DNA from: Dokdonella_A ginsengisoli
GTDB taxonomy: Bacteria > Pseudomonadota > Gammaproteobacteria > Xanthomonadales > Rhodanobacteraceae
Reading direction: 5' to 3'
DNA: 64,000 bases
NCBI RefSeq assembly: GCF_042652785.1
Contig: NZ_JBHSHD010000003.1
Span: forward strand, 186,001 to 250,000
This document shows positions 1 through 8,699 of this stretch, one piece after another. The number at the start of each line of letters is the position of its first letter. Positions within the stretch are counted from its first letter, which is position 1. A program made the position numbers and the translations under genes. Under the pieces are notes generated by a model. It saw nothing but the letters and a program-made list of their open reading frames with translations. It made no database searches and had not been told where the DNA came from.

Positions 1-1461
1 CTCCGGCTTCAGGCCCGGATTGGGGATCGCCGAACCGAGCCGGTACGAATAGCGGTCCTTCAGCGTCGGGAAGCGCGTCTTGCGGCTTACGCCGGCGTAC
101 ACCTGCACGCCCTCGCTGGCCTGCCAGGCGGCGACCAGCTGGCCGTTGAAGGCGACGTCGCTGCCGACCTCGAACGGCACGATCGCGCTGCCGCGCAGGT
201 CGTCCGCGCGCTGCGACTGCAGCAGGTTCCACGACACGCCGGGGGTGATCGTCCACGCCGCGTCCGGCCGCCACTCGTGCTCCAGCGCGGCCGACCAGGT
301 GCGGTCCTTGAAGCGCTCCCACGGCGCGCCGACCGAATCGTTCTCGCGATGGAAGTCCTGCTTGCCGTGCAGCGCCATGCGCGTGATCTGGCTCTCCGAC
401 CAGCGCTGCTCGAACGAAACGCTGAACCCGTAGGTGTGGTCGTCGTACAGGCTGGTGAACGCGTACGGGCGGCGCTGCGTCGTGTAGGTCGCGTCGTCGT
501 AGGAGCGCAGCTCGTTCTGGAAGCTGTCGTAGTACAGGCGCACGCCGAGGTCGGCGGACTCGCCGATGCGCGTGCGCGACAGGAAATAGACGCCGTCCTT
601 GTCCCACTTCGGCCAGCGCCAGTAGCGCGCGGAAACGCCGGCCGCATGTCCGGCGTACGGCGGCGTCTGCTTCTCGTCGTCGACGCGGTAGAAATTCAGC
701 GCGTATTCGTCGGTCGCGTTCGGCGTCCAGCCGAGCTTGAGCGAAAGATCCAGGTCGCGCGCGCCGGAATTGGCGCGGCGGCCGTCCGGCTGGTTCGCCG
801 AGCGCGGAAAGCCGGACGGCAGTTCGAAGTCGTCGGCGTCCTGCCACGAGGCGCTCGCCTGCGCGTACCACGAGCCCTGGTTCGTGCCGACGCGCCCGCC
901 CAGACGGTACGCCGGCAGGTCGCCGGAGCGGTCGACGTCGAAGCCGCCGTAGACGCTGCCTTCGAACTCGCGCTGCGGCCGGCGGCTGACCAGGTTGATG
1001 CTGCCGCCGAGCGCGTTCGGGCCGTACAGCACCGAGGTCAGCCCCTTCGTCACGACGATGCGCGACAGGTCCTCGACGCCGAGGCGCGCCAGGTCGAGAT
1101 TGCCGTCGTAGGGCACGTACACCGGCACGCCGTCGACGTACAGCGTGACCTGGCGGCTGTCGAAGCCGCGCACGTTGACCAGCGTGTCGCGGCGCTGGCC
1201 GAAGTTCTGCCGCGTCACGCCGGGAAGGAGATCGAGCGCCTCGGCGACGTTGCGACGCGACTGCGCGCGGATGTCCTCGATGTCGAGCACGTCGGCGCCG
1301 GGCGGCATCGCGTCGCCCGCGCTGCCGATCACCTCGACCACGCCGAGCGGCACCACCGGCGCCCCGTCGGCCGCGGGCTCCTCCGCCGCGGCTCCCGCGG
1401 TCGCGAATACGATCGCCGATACGATCGCGACCGTCAGCGCGGCCGCCTTCCCCTTGCTCAT
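1..1461 (-). CDS. TonB-dependent outer-membrane receptor (C-terminus beyond left edge)
   Basis: The first 487 residues of a TonB-dependent receptor are visible; the frame stays open to base 1. It begins MSKGKAAALTVAIVSAIV with a signal peptide ending near AGAAA (about residue 26). A possible TonB box (VVPLGVVEVIGS, about 36-47) precedes a plug domain (about 55-160) with the typical NVRGFD (96-101) and YGPNALGGSINLVS (146-159) motifs. The rest is amphipathic strands rich in Tyr, Trp and Arg, as in a 22-strand barrel. It is divergent from modABC and shares a 142-base intergenic region holding a perfect inverted repeat. Family membership is clear. The substrate is inferred from position: molybdate or a molybdate chelate is the best guess, but other oxyanions or siderophores are not excluded. 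Confidence 0.93.
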   Translation of the reverse strand, partial: MSKGKAAALTVAIVSAIVFATAGAAAEEPAADGAPVVPLGVVEVIGSAGDAMPPGADVLDIEDIRAQSRRNVAEALDLLPGVTRQNFGQRRDTLVNVRGFDSRQVTLYVDGVPVYVPYDGNLDLARLGVEDLSRIVVTKGLTSVLYGPNALGGSINLVSRRPQREFEGSVYGGFDVDRSGDLPAYRLGGRVGTNQGSWYAQASASWQDADDFELPSGFPRSANQPDGRRANSGARDLDLSLKLGWTPNATDEYALNFYRVDDEKQTPPYAGHAAGVSARYWRWPKWDKDGVYFLSRTRIGESADLGVRLYYDSFQNELRSYDDATYTTQRRPYAFTSLYDDHTYGFSVSFEQRWSESQITRMALHGKQDFHRENDSVGAPWERFKDRTWSAALEHEWRPDAAWTITPGVSWNLLQSQRADDLRGSAIVPFEVGSDVAFNGQLVAAWQASEGVQVYAGVSRKTRFPTLKDRYSYRLGSAIPNPGLKPE

Positions 1462-1486
1462 GATCCGGCTGTCCCCTTTCGCACCG

Positions 1487-1506
1487 ATATAGTCGAATGA
1501 CTATAT
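1487..1506. promoter_or_regulatory. ModE-like operator dyad between receptor gene and modA
   Basis: A perfect inverted repeat, ATATAGTC-GAAT-GACTATAT (8-base arms, 4-base spacer), lies between the divergent receptor and modA starts. It is AT-rich in an otherwise GC-rich region and has TATA in both halves, as ModE operators do. One dimer here could repress both genes when molybdate is plentiful. No modE gene is in the window, so the regulator is inferred. Confidence 0.6.
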
Positions 1507-1603
1507 AGCATGAGGCCGCCGCGACGCGCTTCCGGCGCCGTCGTTTCGCGCGAGGCGGAACTGCGATATGTTTGAACGACCCCATCGCCGAAGGCGTCCG
1601 CCG

Positions 1604-2398
1604 ATGCACATCGCGAAATCTTTCCGCCGGTTCACCGGCGCCTTGCGCCTGGCTGCCCTCGCCCTCTGCCTGCTGCCGCTCGCCGCGCGCGCGGACGAGG
1701 TGCTGGTGTTCGCCGCGGCGAGCCTGAAACCCGCGCTCGACGAGATCGCGGCCTCGGCGGACGTCGCCTCGATCGGCGAGGTCAAGGTCAGCTACGCGGC
1801 CAGTTCGCAGCTGGCGCGGCAGATCGAGGCCGGCGCGCCGGCGGCGATCTTCGTTTCGGCCGACCAGGACTGGATGGACTACCTGGCCGAGCGCAAGCGC
1901 ATCGTCGCCGACTCGCGCGGCGACCTGCTCGGCAATGCGCTGGTGCTGGTTGCGCCGAAGGATTCCACCGCCGCGCTCGAGATCGCCCCCGGCTTCGACC
2001 TCGCCGACGCCCTCGGCGCCGACGGCAGGCTGGCGCTGGGCGAGCCGAACAGCGTGCCGGCCGGCAAGTACGCCAAGGCCGCGCTGACCAAGCTGGGTGT
2101 CTGGGACGCCGTCTCGGCGCGCATCGTCGCCGCCGACAACGTGCGCGCGGCGCTCAACTTCGTCGCGCGCCGCGAGGCGCCGCTCGGCGTGGTCTACCGT
2201 TCGGATGCGACCTCGGAACCAGCGGTGCGCGTGGTCGCCACGTTCCCGGACGACACGCACGCGCCGATCGTCTATCCCGCCGCGCTGATCGCCGGGCACG
2301 ACTCGGCGGCGGCGCGCAAGCTGCTCGAAGCATTGCGCGCGCCGCCGCAACAGGCGATCTTCCGCCGCCATGGATTCGACGCACCGCCCAAACGCTGA
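1604..2398 (+). CDS. modA: Molybdate ABC transporter, periplasmic binding protein
   Basis: ModA binds molybdate (or tungstate) in the periplasm and delivers it to ModBC. The 264-residue protein has a signal peptide to about residue 30 (ALALCLLPLAARA) and then the family's mature start, DEVLVFAAASLKPALDEIA. Later motifs include GEPNSVPAGKYAK and NVRAALNFVARREAPLGVVY, both typical of ModA/AlgQ-like binding proteins. I chose ATG 1604 over the in-frame ATG at 1568 because the longer form puts an arginine-rich stretch before the signal peptide. modB follows 36 bases after the stop, and modC overlaps modB, so the three should be one transcript. The dyad at 1487-1506 lies about 100 bases upstream. 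Confidence 0.95.
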   Translation: MHIAKSFRRFTGALRLAALALCLLPLAARADEVLVFAAASLKPALDEIAASADVASIGEVKVSYAASSQLARQIEAGAPAAIFVSADQDWMDYLAERKRIVADSRGDLLGNALVLVAPKDSTAALEIAPGFDLADALGADGRLALGEPNSVPAGKYAKAALTKLGVWDAVSARIVAADNVRAALNFVARREAPLGVVYRSDATSEPAVRVVATFPDDTHAPIVYPAALIAGHDSAAARKLLEALRAPPQQAIFRRHGFDAPPKR

Positions 2399-2434
2399 CC
2401 GCTCCTGCCGCTCCGTCACGGCGCACGCGCCGGC

Positions 2435-3130
2435 ATGAGCGCGCTCACGCCCGACGAATGGCAGGCGCTGGGGCTGAGCCTGCGCGTGGGCCTGCTCGCG
2501 GTGGTGGTGGCGCTGCCGTTCGCGCTCGCCCTCGCCTGGCTGCTGTCGCGCAAGCGCTTCCCCGGCCGCGCCCTGCTCGAATCGCTGCTGTTCCTGCCGC
2601 TGATCCTGCCGCCGGTGGTCACCGGCTACGCGCTGCTCGCGCTGTTCGGCGTGCACGGTCCGCTCGGTCAACTGCTCGGCGCGTTCGGCATCGTCGTCGC
2701 GTTCCGCTGGACCGGCGCGGTGATCGCCGCCGCCGTGATGGGCTTTCCGCTGCTGGTGCTGTCGATCCGCGCCGCCTTCGACGGTGTCGACCGGCGTCTG
2801 GAGGCGGCCGCGGAAACGCTAGGCGCCGGCGCCTGGCGGCGCTTCGCCACGATCACCCTGCCGCTGTCGATGCGCGGCATCGTCGCCGGCTGCGTGCTGG
2901 CGTTCGCGCGCGCGTTCGGCGAGTTCGGCGCGACGATCAGCTTCGTCTCCAACATCCCCGGCGAGACGCGCACCCTGCCGATCGCGATCTACGAGCTGCT
3001 CAACGCGCCCGGCGGCATGCCCGGCGTGCAGCGGCTTGCGCTGGTTTCGCTGCTGGTCGCGCTGGTCGCCAGCGCGAGCGCCGCGCTGGTCGCCGGCGGC
3101 GCGCCGTGGCGGAGGCGCGAGCATGATTGA
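2435..3130 (+). CDS. modB: Molybdate ABC transporter, permease
   Basis: A 231-residue inner-membrane permease with about five or six hydrophobic helices. The EAA loop that docks on the ATPase is at about residues 123-142 (EAAAETLGAGAWRRFATITL). The conserved FARAFGEFGATISF (about 157-170) and NIPGETRTLPIAIY are characteristic of ModB. It forms the membrane channel for molybdate, working as a dimer with ModC. The last bases overlap the modC start (ATG 3123), so the two are translationally coupled. Confidence 0.95.
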   Translation: MSALTPDEWQALGLSLRVGLLAVVVALPFALALAWLLSRKRFPGRALLESLLFLPLILPPVVTGYALLALFGVHGPLGQLLGAFGIVVAFRWTGAVIAAAVMGFPLLVLSIRAAFDGVDRRLEAAAETLGAGAWRRFATITLPLSMRGIVAGCVLAFARAFGEFGATISFVSNIPGETRTLPIAIYELLNAPGGMPGVQRLALVSLLVALVASASAALVAGGAPWRRREHD

Positions 3131-3812
3131 GCTGCGCCTGCGGCATGCGTCCGGCGAACTCGACCTCGACCTGCAGTTCCGCTCCGAGGCGCGCACGCTG
3201 GCGCTGTTCGGCCACTCTGGCGCCGGCAAGACCAGCGTGCTGAATGCCGTCGCCGGCCTGCTCGAACCGCAGTCCGGGCGCATCGTGCTCGACGGCGAGG
3301 TGCTGCTCGACACCGACGCCGGCGTCCGCGTGCCGGTCGCGCGGCGGCGCCTGGGCTACGTGTTCCAGGACGGCCGCCTGTTCCCGCACCTGAGCGTGCG
3401 GCACAACCTGCTGTACGGCGCGCCGCCGCGCGACGGCGCGCACGGCGCCGAGTTCGCCACGGTGGTCGACCTGCTCGAACTCGGCCCGCTGCTGGAACGC
3501 CGGCCGCACAACCTTTCCGGCGGCGAGCGCCAGCGCGTCGCGGTCGGCCGCGCCCTGCTCTCCCAGCCGCGCGCGCTGCTGCTCGACGAGCCGCTGACCG
3601 GCCTGCACGCCGAAGCGCGCACGCAGGTGCTCGACTACCTGCGCCGCCTGAAGCAGGAACTGCGCGTGTTCACCGTGCTGGTCACGCACCACGCCGACGA
3701 GGTCGGCGCGCTCGCCGACGAAGTCGTCCGCCTCGCCGGCGGCCGCATCGTGCGGCAGGTGCCGATCGCCGAATTCGTCGCGCGGCGCGCCGCCTTCGCC
3801 AATGCGCCGTGA
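3123..3812 (+). CDS. modC: Molybdate ABC transporter, ATPase without the Mop domain
   Basis: The ATPase of the molybdate importer. Walker A is GHSGAGKT (30-37), the signature is LSGGERQ (131-137), and Walker B is ALLLDE (151-156); an H-loop histidine lies in VLVTHHADE. The protein is only 229 residues. E. coli ModC is about 350 and carries a C-terminal Mop/TOBE domain that binds molybdate. Here the frame stops soon after the nucleotide-binding domain (ending AAFANAP), so that regulatory domain is absent rather than frameshifted: the next gene runs on the opposite strand only 12 bases downstream. The start overlaps the end of modB by 8 bases. Confidence 0.94.
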   Translation: MIELRLRHASGELDLDLQFRSEARTLALFGHSGAGKTSVLNAVAGLLEPQSGRIVLDGEVLLDTDAGVRVPVARRRLGYVFQDGRLFPHLSVRHNLLYGAPPRDGAHGAEFATVVDLLELGPLLERRPHNLSGGERQRVAVGRALLSQPRALLLDEPLTGLHAEARTQVLDYLRRLKQELRVFTVLVTHHADEVGALADEVVRLAGGRIVRQVPIAEFVARRAAFANAP

Positions 3813-3824
3813 GCGCCGAACCGC

Positions 3825-4367
3825 TCAGGCCAGCTTGCGCAGGCGCAACGCCGCCATCACCTGCAGCACGCCGTAGAGCAGCGCGCCGACGCCGATCCAC
3901 AGCGCCATCGTCAGCAGCCCCGCCGCCGGATACGCGGCGAACAGCACGCCGAGCAGCACCGCGACGGCGCCGCTGAGGATCAGCAGCCATTCGTTGGCGA
4001 TGAACCGGCGCACGCGCACCGCGAAGACGATGCGGTAGAGACCGCTGACGATCAGCCACGCCGCCAGCAGAAGCAGCAGCGCACCCGCCACGGCGAGCGG
4101 CTGCGTGATCGCCAGCACGCCGAAGGCGATCGAGGCCAGCGCGTACAGCGCCAGCCAGCCGCGCGGGATGTTCACGTTGCGGTCGAACAGCGCGAACGCG
4201 CTGATCACGCCTTCGGCCAGGGCCATGACGCCGAACGCCCAGGTCAGCGCGACGACGCTGGCGCCGGGCCACACGATCGAATACAGGCCGAACGCGATGG
4301 CGACCACGCCGTAGACGAGGATCACCCACCAGTTGCGTGCCAGAGCTGCGACGAGCGGCGAATTCAT
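3825..4367 (-). CDS. HdeD-like DUF308 membrane protein
   Basis: A 180-residue integral membrane protein with six predicted helices arranged as repeated two-helix units, the pattern of the HdeD/DUF308 family. Typical stretches are WWVILVYGVVAIAFGLYSI near the N-terminus and ALLLLLAAWLIVSGLYRIV in the middle. HdeD is linked to acid resistance in enterobacteria; the biochemical role is unknown. I chose the start at 4367 because a good ribosome-binding site (GGGAGA) lies just upstream and the hydrophobic segment begins at once. It ends 12 bases from modC (convergent) and is divergent from the lipoprotein gene at 4597. Confidence 0.85.
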   Translation of the reverse strand: MNSPLVAALARNWWVILVYGVVAIAFGLYSIVWPGASVVALTWAFGVMALAEGVISAFALFDRNVNIPRGWLALYALASIAFGVLAITQPLAVAGALLLLLAAWLIVSGLYRIVFAVRVRRFIANEWLLILSGAVAVLLGVLFAAYPAAGLLTMALWIGVGALLYGVLQVMAALRLRKLA

Positions 4368-4596
4368 GACGATCTCCCGAAGGGCTGAGGAATGCCGTTT
4401 GAATCGACTCGCGCCCCACCGCGGATGCGACCGGGCCGCGACGGCATTCTGGTCCGGATTGGCGGCGCATTTCCAGAAATGCCGGCGCGCGCGGAGCGAG
4501 GCGAGACGCCGCACGCCTTTGCGGCGGAATGCGAACTTGGCTAGGCTAGCCGTTCGATCCGAACGACCGTTTGAGTCAGACATCCAAGAGGCCGAC

Positions 4597-5037
4597 ATGA
4601 AGTTGCGCGTTCCGCTTGCCGCACTCGCCCTGACCTGCGCCCTGACCGCCTGCAGCAGCGGCCCGGCCAGGCGCGTACATCCGTCGACCGCGAGCATCCA
4701 GCAGCTGATCGTGCAGCCGGACGGCAGCTGGAAGCTCGACGTGCGCATCCAGAACTTCAGCACCCTGCCGATGCGCTACAGCGCGCTGACCGCGACCGTC
4801 ACCGTCGCCGGCACCGACGTCGGCGAGATCTCGATCGCACCGAACGTCGACATCGTCGCCAACGGCGGCGACGTCGTCGAGGCGACGCTGAAGACTTCGG
4901 CGAAGCTGCCGGCCAGCGGCGACTTCGCCTACGTGCTGAAGGGCCGCATCGACACCAGCGAGCCGAAGGAAAGCTTCCCGTTCGAACGCTCGAGCCGGCT
5001 GTCGCCGGTACCGGGCGTGGCGAACACGTACCGCTGA
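4597..5037 (+). CDS. LEA/WHy-domain lipoprotein
   Basis: A 146-residue lipoprotein. The signal peptide ends in a lipobox, LTAC, with the lipidated Cys at 19; the next residues are Ser-Ser, favouring transport to the outer membrane. The rest resembles the LEA type 2/WHy fold: a short beta sandwich with V-D-V-x-I-x-N-F-type strands (LDVRIQNFSTLPMRYSAL) and a later VVEATLKTS strand. In bacteria such proteins are of unknown function, often tied to stress or envelope maintenance. It is followed 58 bases later by the acyl-CoA dehydrogenase gene, with no evident functional link. Confidence 0.72.
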   Translation: MKLRVPLAALALTCALTACSSGPARRVHPSTASIQQLIVQPDGSWKLDVRIQNFSTLPMRYSALTATVTVAGTDVGEISIAPNVDIVANGGDVVEATLKTSAKLPASGDFAYVLKGRIDTSEPKESFPFERSSRLSPVPGVANTYR

Positions 5038-5095
5038 ACCGCTTGCACGCGTCCGGCCGCGGCCGGCGTCCCCCGAAAAATTCCGGAGTGTTTCC

Positions 5096-6886
5096 ATGAG
5101 CCGCTACGCCGCCCCGCTCGCCGACCTGCGCTTCGCGCTTCACGACGTGCTCGACGTCGAATCGACCTACGCCCGCCTGCCCGGCTGCGCGACCGCCACG
5201 CGCGACGTCGTCGACGCGGTGCTCGAGGAAGGCGCGAAGTTCGCCGAGCAGGTGCTCGCGCCGCTGAACCAGAGTGGCGACGCGGAAGGCTGCAGCTACG
5301 ACAAGGCCACGCAGAGCGTGCGCACGCCGAAGGGCTTCAAGGAGGCGTTCGCGCAGTACGTCGAGGCCGGCTGGATCGGCCTGGTCGCCGACGAACGCTT
5401 CGGCGGCCAGGGCCTGCCCGAGACGCTCGGCGCGGCGCTGAAGGAGATGATCGATTCGGCCAACCTGTCGTGGGGCAACTATCCGATGCTCTCGCACGGC
5501 GCCGGATCGGCGCTGGAGCACCACGGCGAGGACTGGCAGCGCGAGGTGTTCCTCAAACCGCTGGTGGCAGGCACCTGGACCGGCACCATGTGCCTGACCG
5601 AGCCGCACTGCGGCACCGATCTGGGCCTGCTCAAGACCAAGGCGGAACCGAACCCGGACGGCAGCTACCGCATCAGCGGCACCAAGATCTTCATCACCGC
5701 CGGCGAGCACGACTTCGTCGACAACATCCTGCACCTGGTGCTCGCGCGCCTGCCGGACGCGCCGGCCGGCGTGAAGGGCATCTCGCTGTTCCTGGTGCCC
5801 AAGTTCAAGGTCGGCAAGGACGGCACGGTCGGCGAACGCAACGCCGCCGTGTGCGGCTCGATCGAGCACAAGATGGGCATCCACGGCTCGGTCACCTGCG
5901 TGATGAATTTCGACGGCGCCGAGGGCTGGCTGGTCGGCCAGCCGAACAAGGGCCTGGCCGCGATGTTCACCATGATGAACACCGCGCGTCTCGCGGTCGG
6001 CCTGCAGGGTCTGGGCCTGACCGAGCGCGCGTACCAGAACTCGCTCGCCTACGCGCGCGAACGCCTGCAGATGCGCTCGCTGTCGGGCGCGAAGTTTCCG
6101 GACAAGCCGGCCGATCCGCTGATCGTGCACCCGGACGTGCGCCGCATGCTGCTCACGCAGAAGGCCTTCGCCGAAGGCGGCCGCCTGCTCGGCCTGTACG
6201 CCTACCTGCACGAAGACATCCGCAAGCACAGCCAGGATGCCGCCGAGCGCGAGCGCGCCGAGGCGCTGGTCTCGTTCCTGACGCCGATCGTCAAGGGCCT
6301 GCTGACCGAAGCCGGCATCGAATGCACCTACCACGCGCTGCAGGTGTTCGGCGGCCACGGCTTCATCGTCGAGAACGGCATGGAGCAGTTCGCGCGCGAC
6401 GCGCGCATCACCACGCTGTACGAAGGCACCACGCAGATCCAGGCCAACGACCTGCTCGGCCGCAAGGTGATGCAGCTGCAGGGCGTCGGCCTCAAGCACT
6501 TCCTCGCCGAGATCGGCGCGTTCTGCGCCGCACACGCGAACGACGCGGCCCTCGCCGAATTCGCCGGGCCGCTCGGCAAGGCAGCGAAGGAATGGGGCGA
6601 ACTCACCCTGGAGCTGGGCAAGCGCGCGGGCGCGAACGCGGAGGAAATCGGCGCCGCGGCCTACGACTACCTGTTCTACTCCGGCTACATCGCGCTGGCC
6701 TACCTGTGGGCGCGCAGCGTCGCCGCCGCCGATACGTCGAAGCAGTCGCAGGAGTTCCGCGACGCCAAGCGCCTGACCGCGCGCTTCTACTTCGCGCGCA
6801 TCCTGCCGCGCATCCACACGCACGCCGCGGCCATGCGCAGCGGCGCGGCGAACCTGCTGGAGATGGCGGACGCGCAGTTCGGCTGA
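5096..6886 (+). CDS. Acyl-CoA dehydrogenase, DmdC type
   Basis: A 596-residue FAD-dependent acyl-CoA dehydrogenase. The order is an N-terminal helical domain, the FAD/substrate middle domain (MCLTEPHCGTDLGLLKTKAE, then GTKIFITAGEHDF), and the C-terminal helical domain with the FAD-contact stretch YEGTTQIQANDLLGRK, followed by an extra C-terminal region. That length and the extra region match the 3-methylmercaptopropionyl-CoA dehydrogenase (DmdC) subfamily rather than the 380-residue short-chain enzymes. The true substrate is open: DmdC-like enzymes are widespread in bacteria that do not degrade DMSP. The start at 5096 has GGAG nine bases upstream. Confidence 0.88.
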   Translation: MSRYAAPLADLRFALHDVLDVESTYARLPGCATATRDVVDAVLEEGAKFAEQVLAPLNQSGDAEGCSYDKATQSVRTPKGFKEAFAQYVEAGWIGLVADERFGGQGLPETLGAALKEMIDSANLSWGNYPMLSHGAGSALEHHGEDWQREVFLKPLVAGTWTGTMCLTEPHCGTDLGLLKTKAEPNPDGSYRISGTKIFITAGEHDFVDNILHLVLARLPDAPAGVKGISLFLVPKFKVGKDGTVGERNAAVCGSIEHKMGIHGSVTCVMNFDGAEGWLVGQPNKGLAAMFTMMNTARLAVGLQGLGLTERAYQNSLAYARERLQMRSLSGAKFPDKPADPLIVHPDVRRMLLTQKAFAEGGRLLGLYAYLHEDIRKHSQDAAERERAEALVSFLTPIVKGLLTEAGIECTYHALQVFGGHGFIVENGMEQFARDARITTLYEGTTQIQANDLLGRKVMQLQGVGLKHFLAEIGAFCAAHANDAALAEFAGPLGKAAKEWGELTLELGKRAGANAEEIGAAAYDYLFYSGYIALAYLWARSVAAADTSKQSQEFRDAKRLTARFYFARILPRIHTHAAAMRSGAANLLEMADAQFG

Positions 6887-7056
6887 CCGTCGCCCGCGCC
6901 GCGGGCGCGGCGCGCTCCGCATTGCAGCATGCCGCCGGAAACGGCGGTGCTAGGATGCCGCCGGGGATCGGCCGCCGTCGTTGCGCAGTAGCGGGAAAGT
7001 CTGTCGAGGGAGCGCGCCGAAGCTCCGATGTCCAACCGACTACAGAGGGGTCAGGC

Positions 7057-7350
7057 ATGGAACAGTATCTTCCGTTGATCATCCAGATCATCGCCGGCGC
7101 GATCGGCGGCAATGCGGCGGGGGCCGCGTCGAAGAACGTCAGTCTCGGCGGAGCCGGCAACACGATCGCGGGTGCCATCGGCGGCGGCGTGCTCGGCCAG
7201 CTGCTGCAGATCGCCCTGCCGATGCTGCAGGGCGCGGGCGGCGGCCTCGACATCGGCGCGATCGCCGGCAACCTCGTCGGCGGCGGCGCCGCCGGCGCGA
7301 TCGTCACGGCGATCATCGGTCTGATCAAGAACAAGGCCGCCGGCCGGTAA
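7057..7350 (+). CDS. Glycine-zipper-like small protein of unknown function
   Basis: A 97-residue protein starting MEQYLPLIIQIIAGAIGG after a clear ribosome-binding site (AGAGGGG). It is almost wholly Gly, Ala, Ile and Leu, with repeated G-x-x-x-G spacing (GAIGGNAAGAAS, GAIGGGVLGQLL, GNLVGGGAAGAIV), and ends in a short basic tail (NKAAGR). This resembles glycine-zipper proteins that pack as helical hairpins in membranes. It has no cleavable signal peptide. I do not recognise a named family. It stands alone between the dehydrogenase and the GNAT gene. Confidence 0.7.
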   Translation: MEQYLPLIIQIIAGAIGGNAAGAASKNVSLGGAGNTIAGAIGGGVLGQLLQIALPMLQGAGGGLDIGAIAGNLVGGGAAGAIVTAIIGLIKNKAAGR

Positions 7351-7408
7351 CGCGGGAAACTTCCACGCACACGCGGCACAGGGACGTGCCGGTCTTCGCA
7401 ATCCCGCC

Positions 7409-7885
7409 ATGGATTCCTTCGTCAAGACGCATGTCCGTCTGGCCCGGGCCGACGACGACGATTTCATCCTCGGCCTGGTCGGCCGCTTCGTCGAATTCGA
7501 GCTGCCGCCGTGGCGCCGCCGCGGCGAGTGCGCAGCCGGCATTCGCGACGACCTCGCGCGCCACCTGCGCGAGCAGCCGCCCGGCTCGTACGTGTTCGTC
7601 GCCGAGAACGAGGACGGCGAACGCGCCGGCTTCCTGCACCTGCAGACGGTGACCGACCACTTCACCGCGGCGCAGAACTGCCACATCGCCGACCTCGCCG
7701 TCGCGCCCGCGCACGAGGGGCACGGCATCGGCAGTGCCCTGCTGCGCTTCGCCGAGGGCTGGGCCAGACAGCACCGCTGCCGGCATCTCACCCTGGCGGT
7801 GTTCCCCGGCAACGAGCGCGCGCGGGCGCTGTACGAGCGCCGCGGTTTCGGCACCGACCTGCTGCGCATGGCCAAGAGGGTCTAG
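7409..7885 (+). CDS. GNAT family N-acetyltransferase
   Basis: A 158-residue single-domain GNAT enzyme. Motif A, which binds acetyl-CoA, is at about 97-112 (LAVAPAHEGHGIGSAL, giving the G-x-G-x-G/A turn), followed by the usual beta-5 strand (HLTLAVFPGNERARALY) and motif B ending YERRGF. Nothing shows the acceptor; small molecules and protein N-termini are both possible. It lies 58 bases after the small glycine-rich gene and about 200 bases before the HNH gene. Confidence 0.86.
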   Translation: MDSFVKTHVRLARADDDDFILGLVGRFVEFELPPWRRRGECAAGIRDDLARHLREQPPGSYVFVAENEDGERAGFLHLQTVTDHFTAAQNCHIADLAVAPAHEGHGIGSALLRFAEGWARQHRCRHLTLAVFPGNERARALYERRGFGTDLLRMAKRV

Positions 7886-8090
7886 CTTTTGCGATCGTTC
7901 GTGATCGTGGCTTCGAACGGCGGACGATTTCCCGGGATGGTCCATGCTGCCTGGAAGTCCGGAGCGACTGTCCCTGGTCGCACCTTCCGTAGAGCAGTTA
8001 TCCAAGCGTCAACTATTTGTTCTATGCTCCGCGGCCAGGTACGTGTTCGATGGTGCGGCGGATCTGCCGCCGCCCCGCAACGGAGGCGCG

Positions 8091-8684
8091 ATGCTTGCTG
8101 AAGTGCGTAGCCTGGGCGACATCCACAGCACCCGCGTGCTGTCGCTGGACTCGACCGGTCGCATCCTCGACTGGATGAGCTGGCAGGACGCCGTCTGCCT
8201 GTACGTGCGCGGCGCGGTCGCCTGGACGCTCGGCGACGCCTGCCTGACCATCCGCGGCGGCATGAACCGCCTGACCGGCGAGCAGAGCCGCATCGAACTG
8301 CACCCGATCGTCGCCAGCACCGGCCATGCGCGCCCGGCGGCGATCGATCCGGCACCGGCGCTGACCAACGTCGCGCTGTTCGCGCGCGACCGCATGCTGT
8401 GCCTGTACTGCGGCGAACACTTCCATCGCGGCGAGCTGACGCGCGACCACGTCGTTCCGGTCTCCAAGGGCGGCCGCGACATCTGGACCAACGTCGTCAC
8501 CGCGTGCTGGTCGTGCAACGTCCGCAAGGGCAACCGCACGCCGCAGCAGGCCGGCATGCCGCTGCTGGCGGTGCCGTACCGCCCGAGCTGGGTCGAGCAT
8601 CTGATCCTGTCCAACCGCAATATCCTGGCCGACCAGATGGAATTTCTGGTCAGCCACCTGCCGAAGAACCGGCACGCGAGCTAG
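8091..8684 (+). CDS. HNH endonuclease domain protein
   Basis: A 197-residue protein with a C-terminal HNH nuclease fold. A zinc ribbon is formed by CLYC (104-107) and CWSC (139-142); between them lies RDHVVPVSKGG (118-128), where His120 is the likely catalytic histidine, and WTNVV supplies the Asn. The first 90 residues are a separate conserved region of unknown role. I chose ATG 8091 for its GGAGG sequence 5-9 bases upstream; an upstream in-frame ATG (7944) has no such site. Free-standing proteins of this kind are common in proteobacterial chromosomes and of unknown function, so I do not call it a restriction or homing enzyme. Confidence 0.82.
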   Translation: MLAEVRSLGDIHSTRVLSLDSTGRILDWMSWQDAVCLYVRGAVAWTLGDACLTIRGGMNRLTGEQSRIELHPIVASTGHARPAAIDPAPALTNVALFARDRMLCLYCGEHFHRGELTRDHVVPVSKGGRDIWTNVVTACWSCNVRKGNRTPQQAGMPLLAVPYRPSWVEHLILSNRNILADQMEFLVSHLPKNRHAS

Positions 8685-8699
8685 TTCGCCGCCGCATCG

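Noticed and set aside
1568..1603. Upstream ATG for modA
   Set aside because: It would place an Arg-rich stretch before the signal peptide and gives no better ribosome-binding site.
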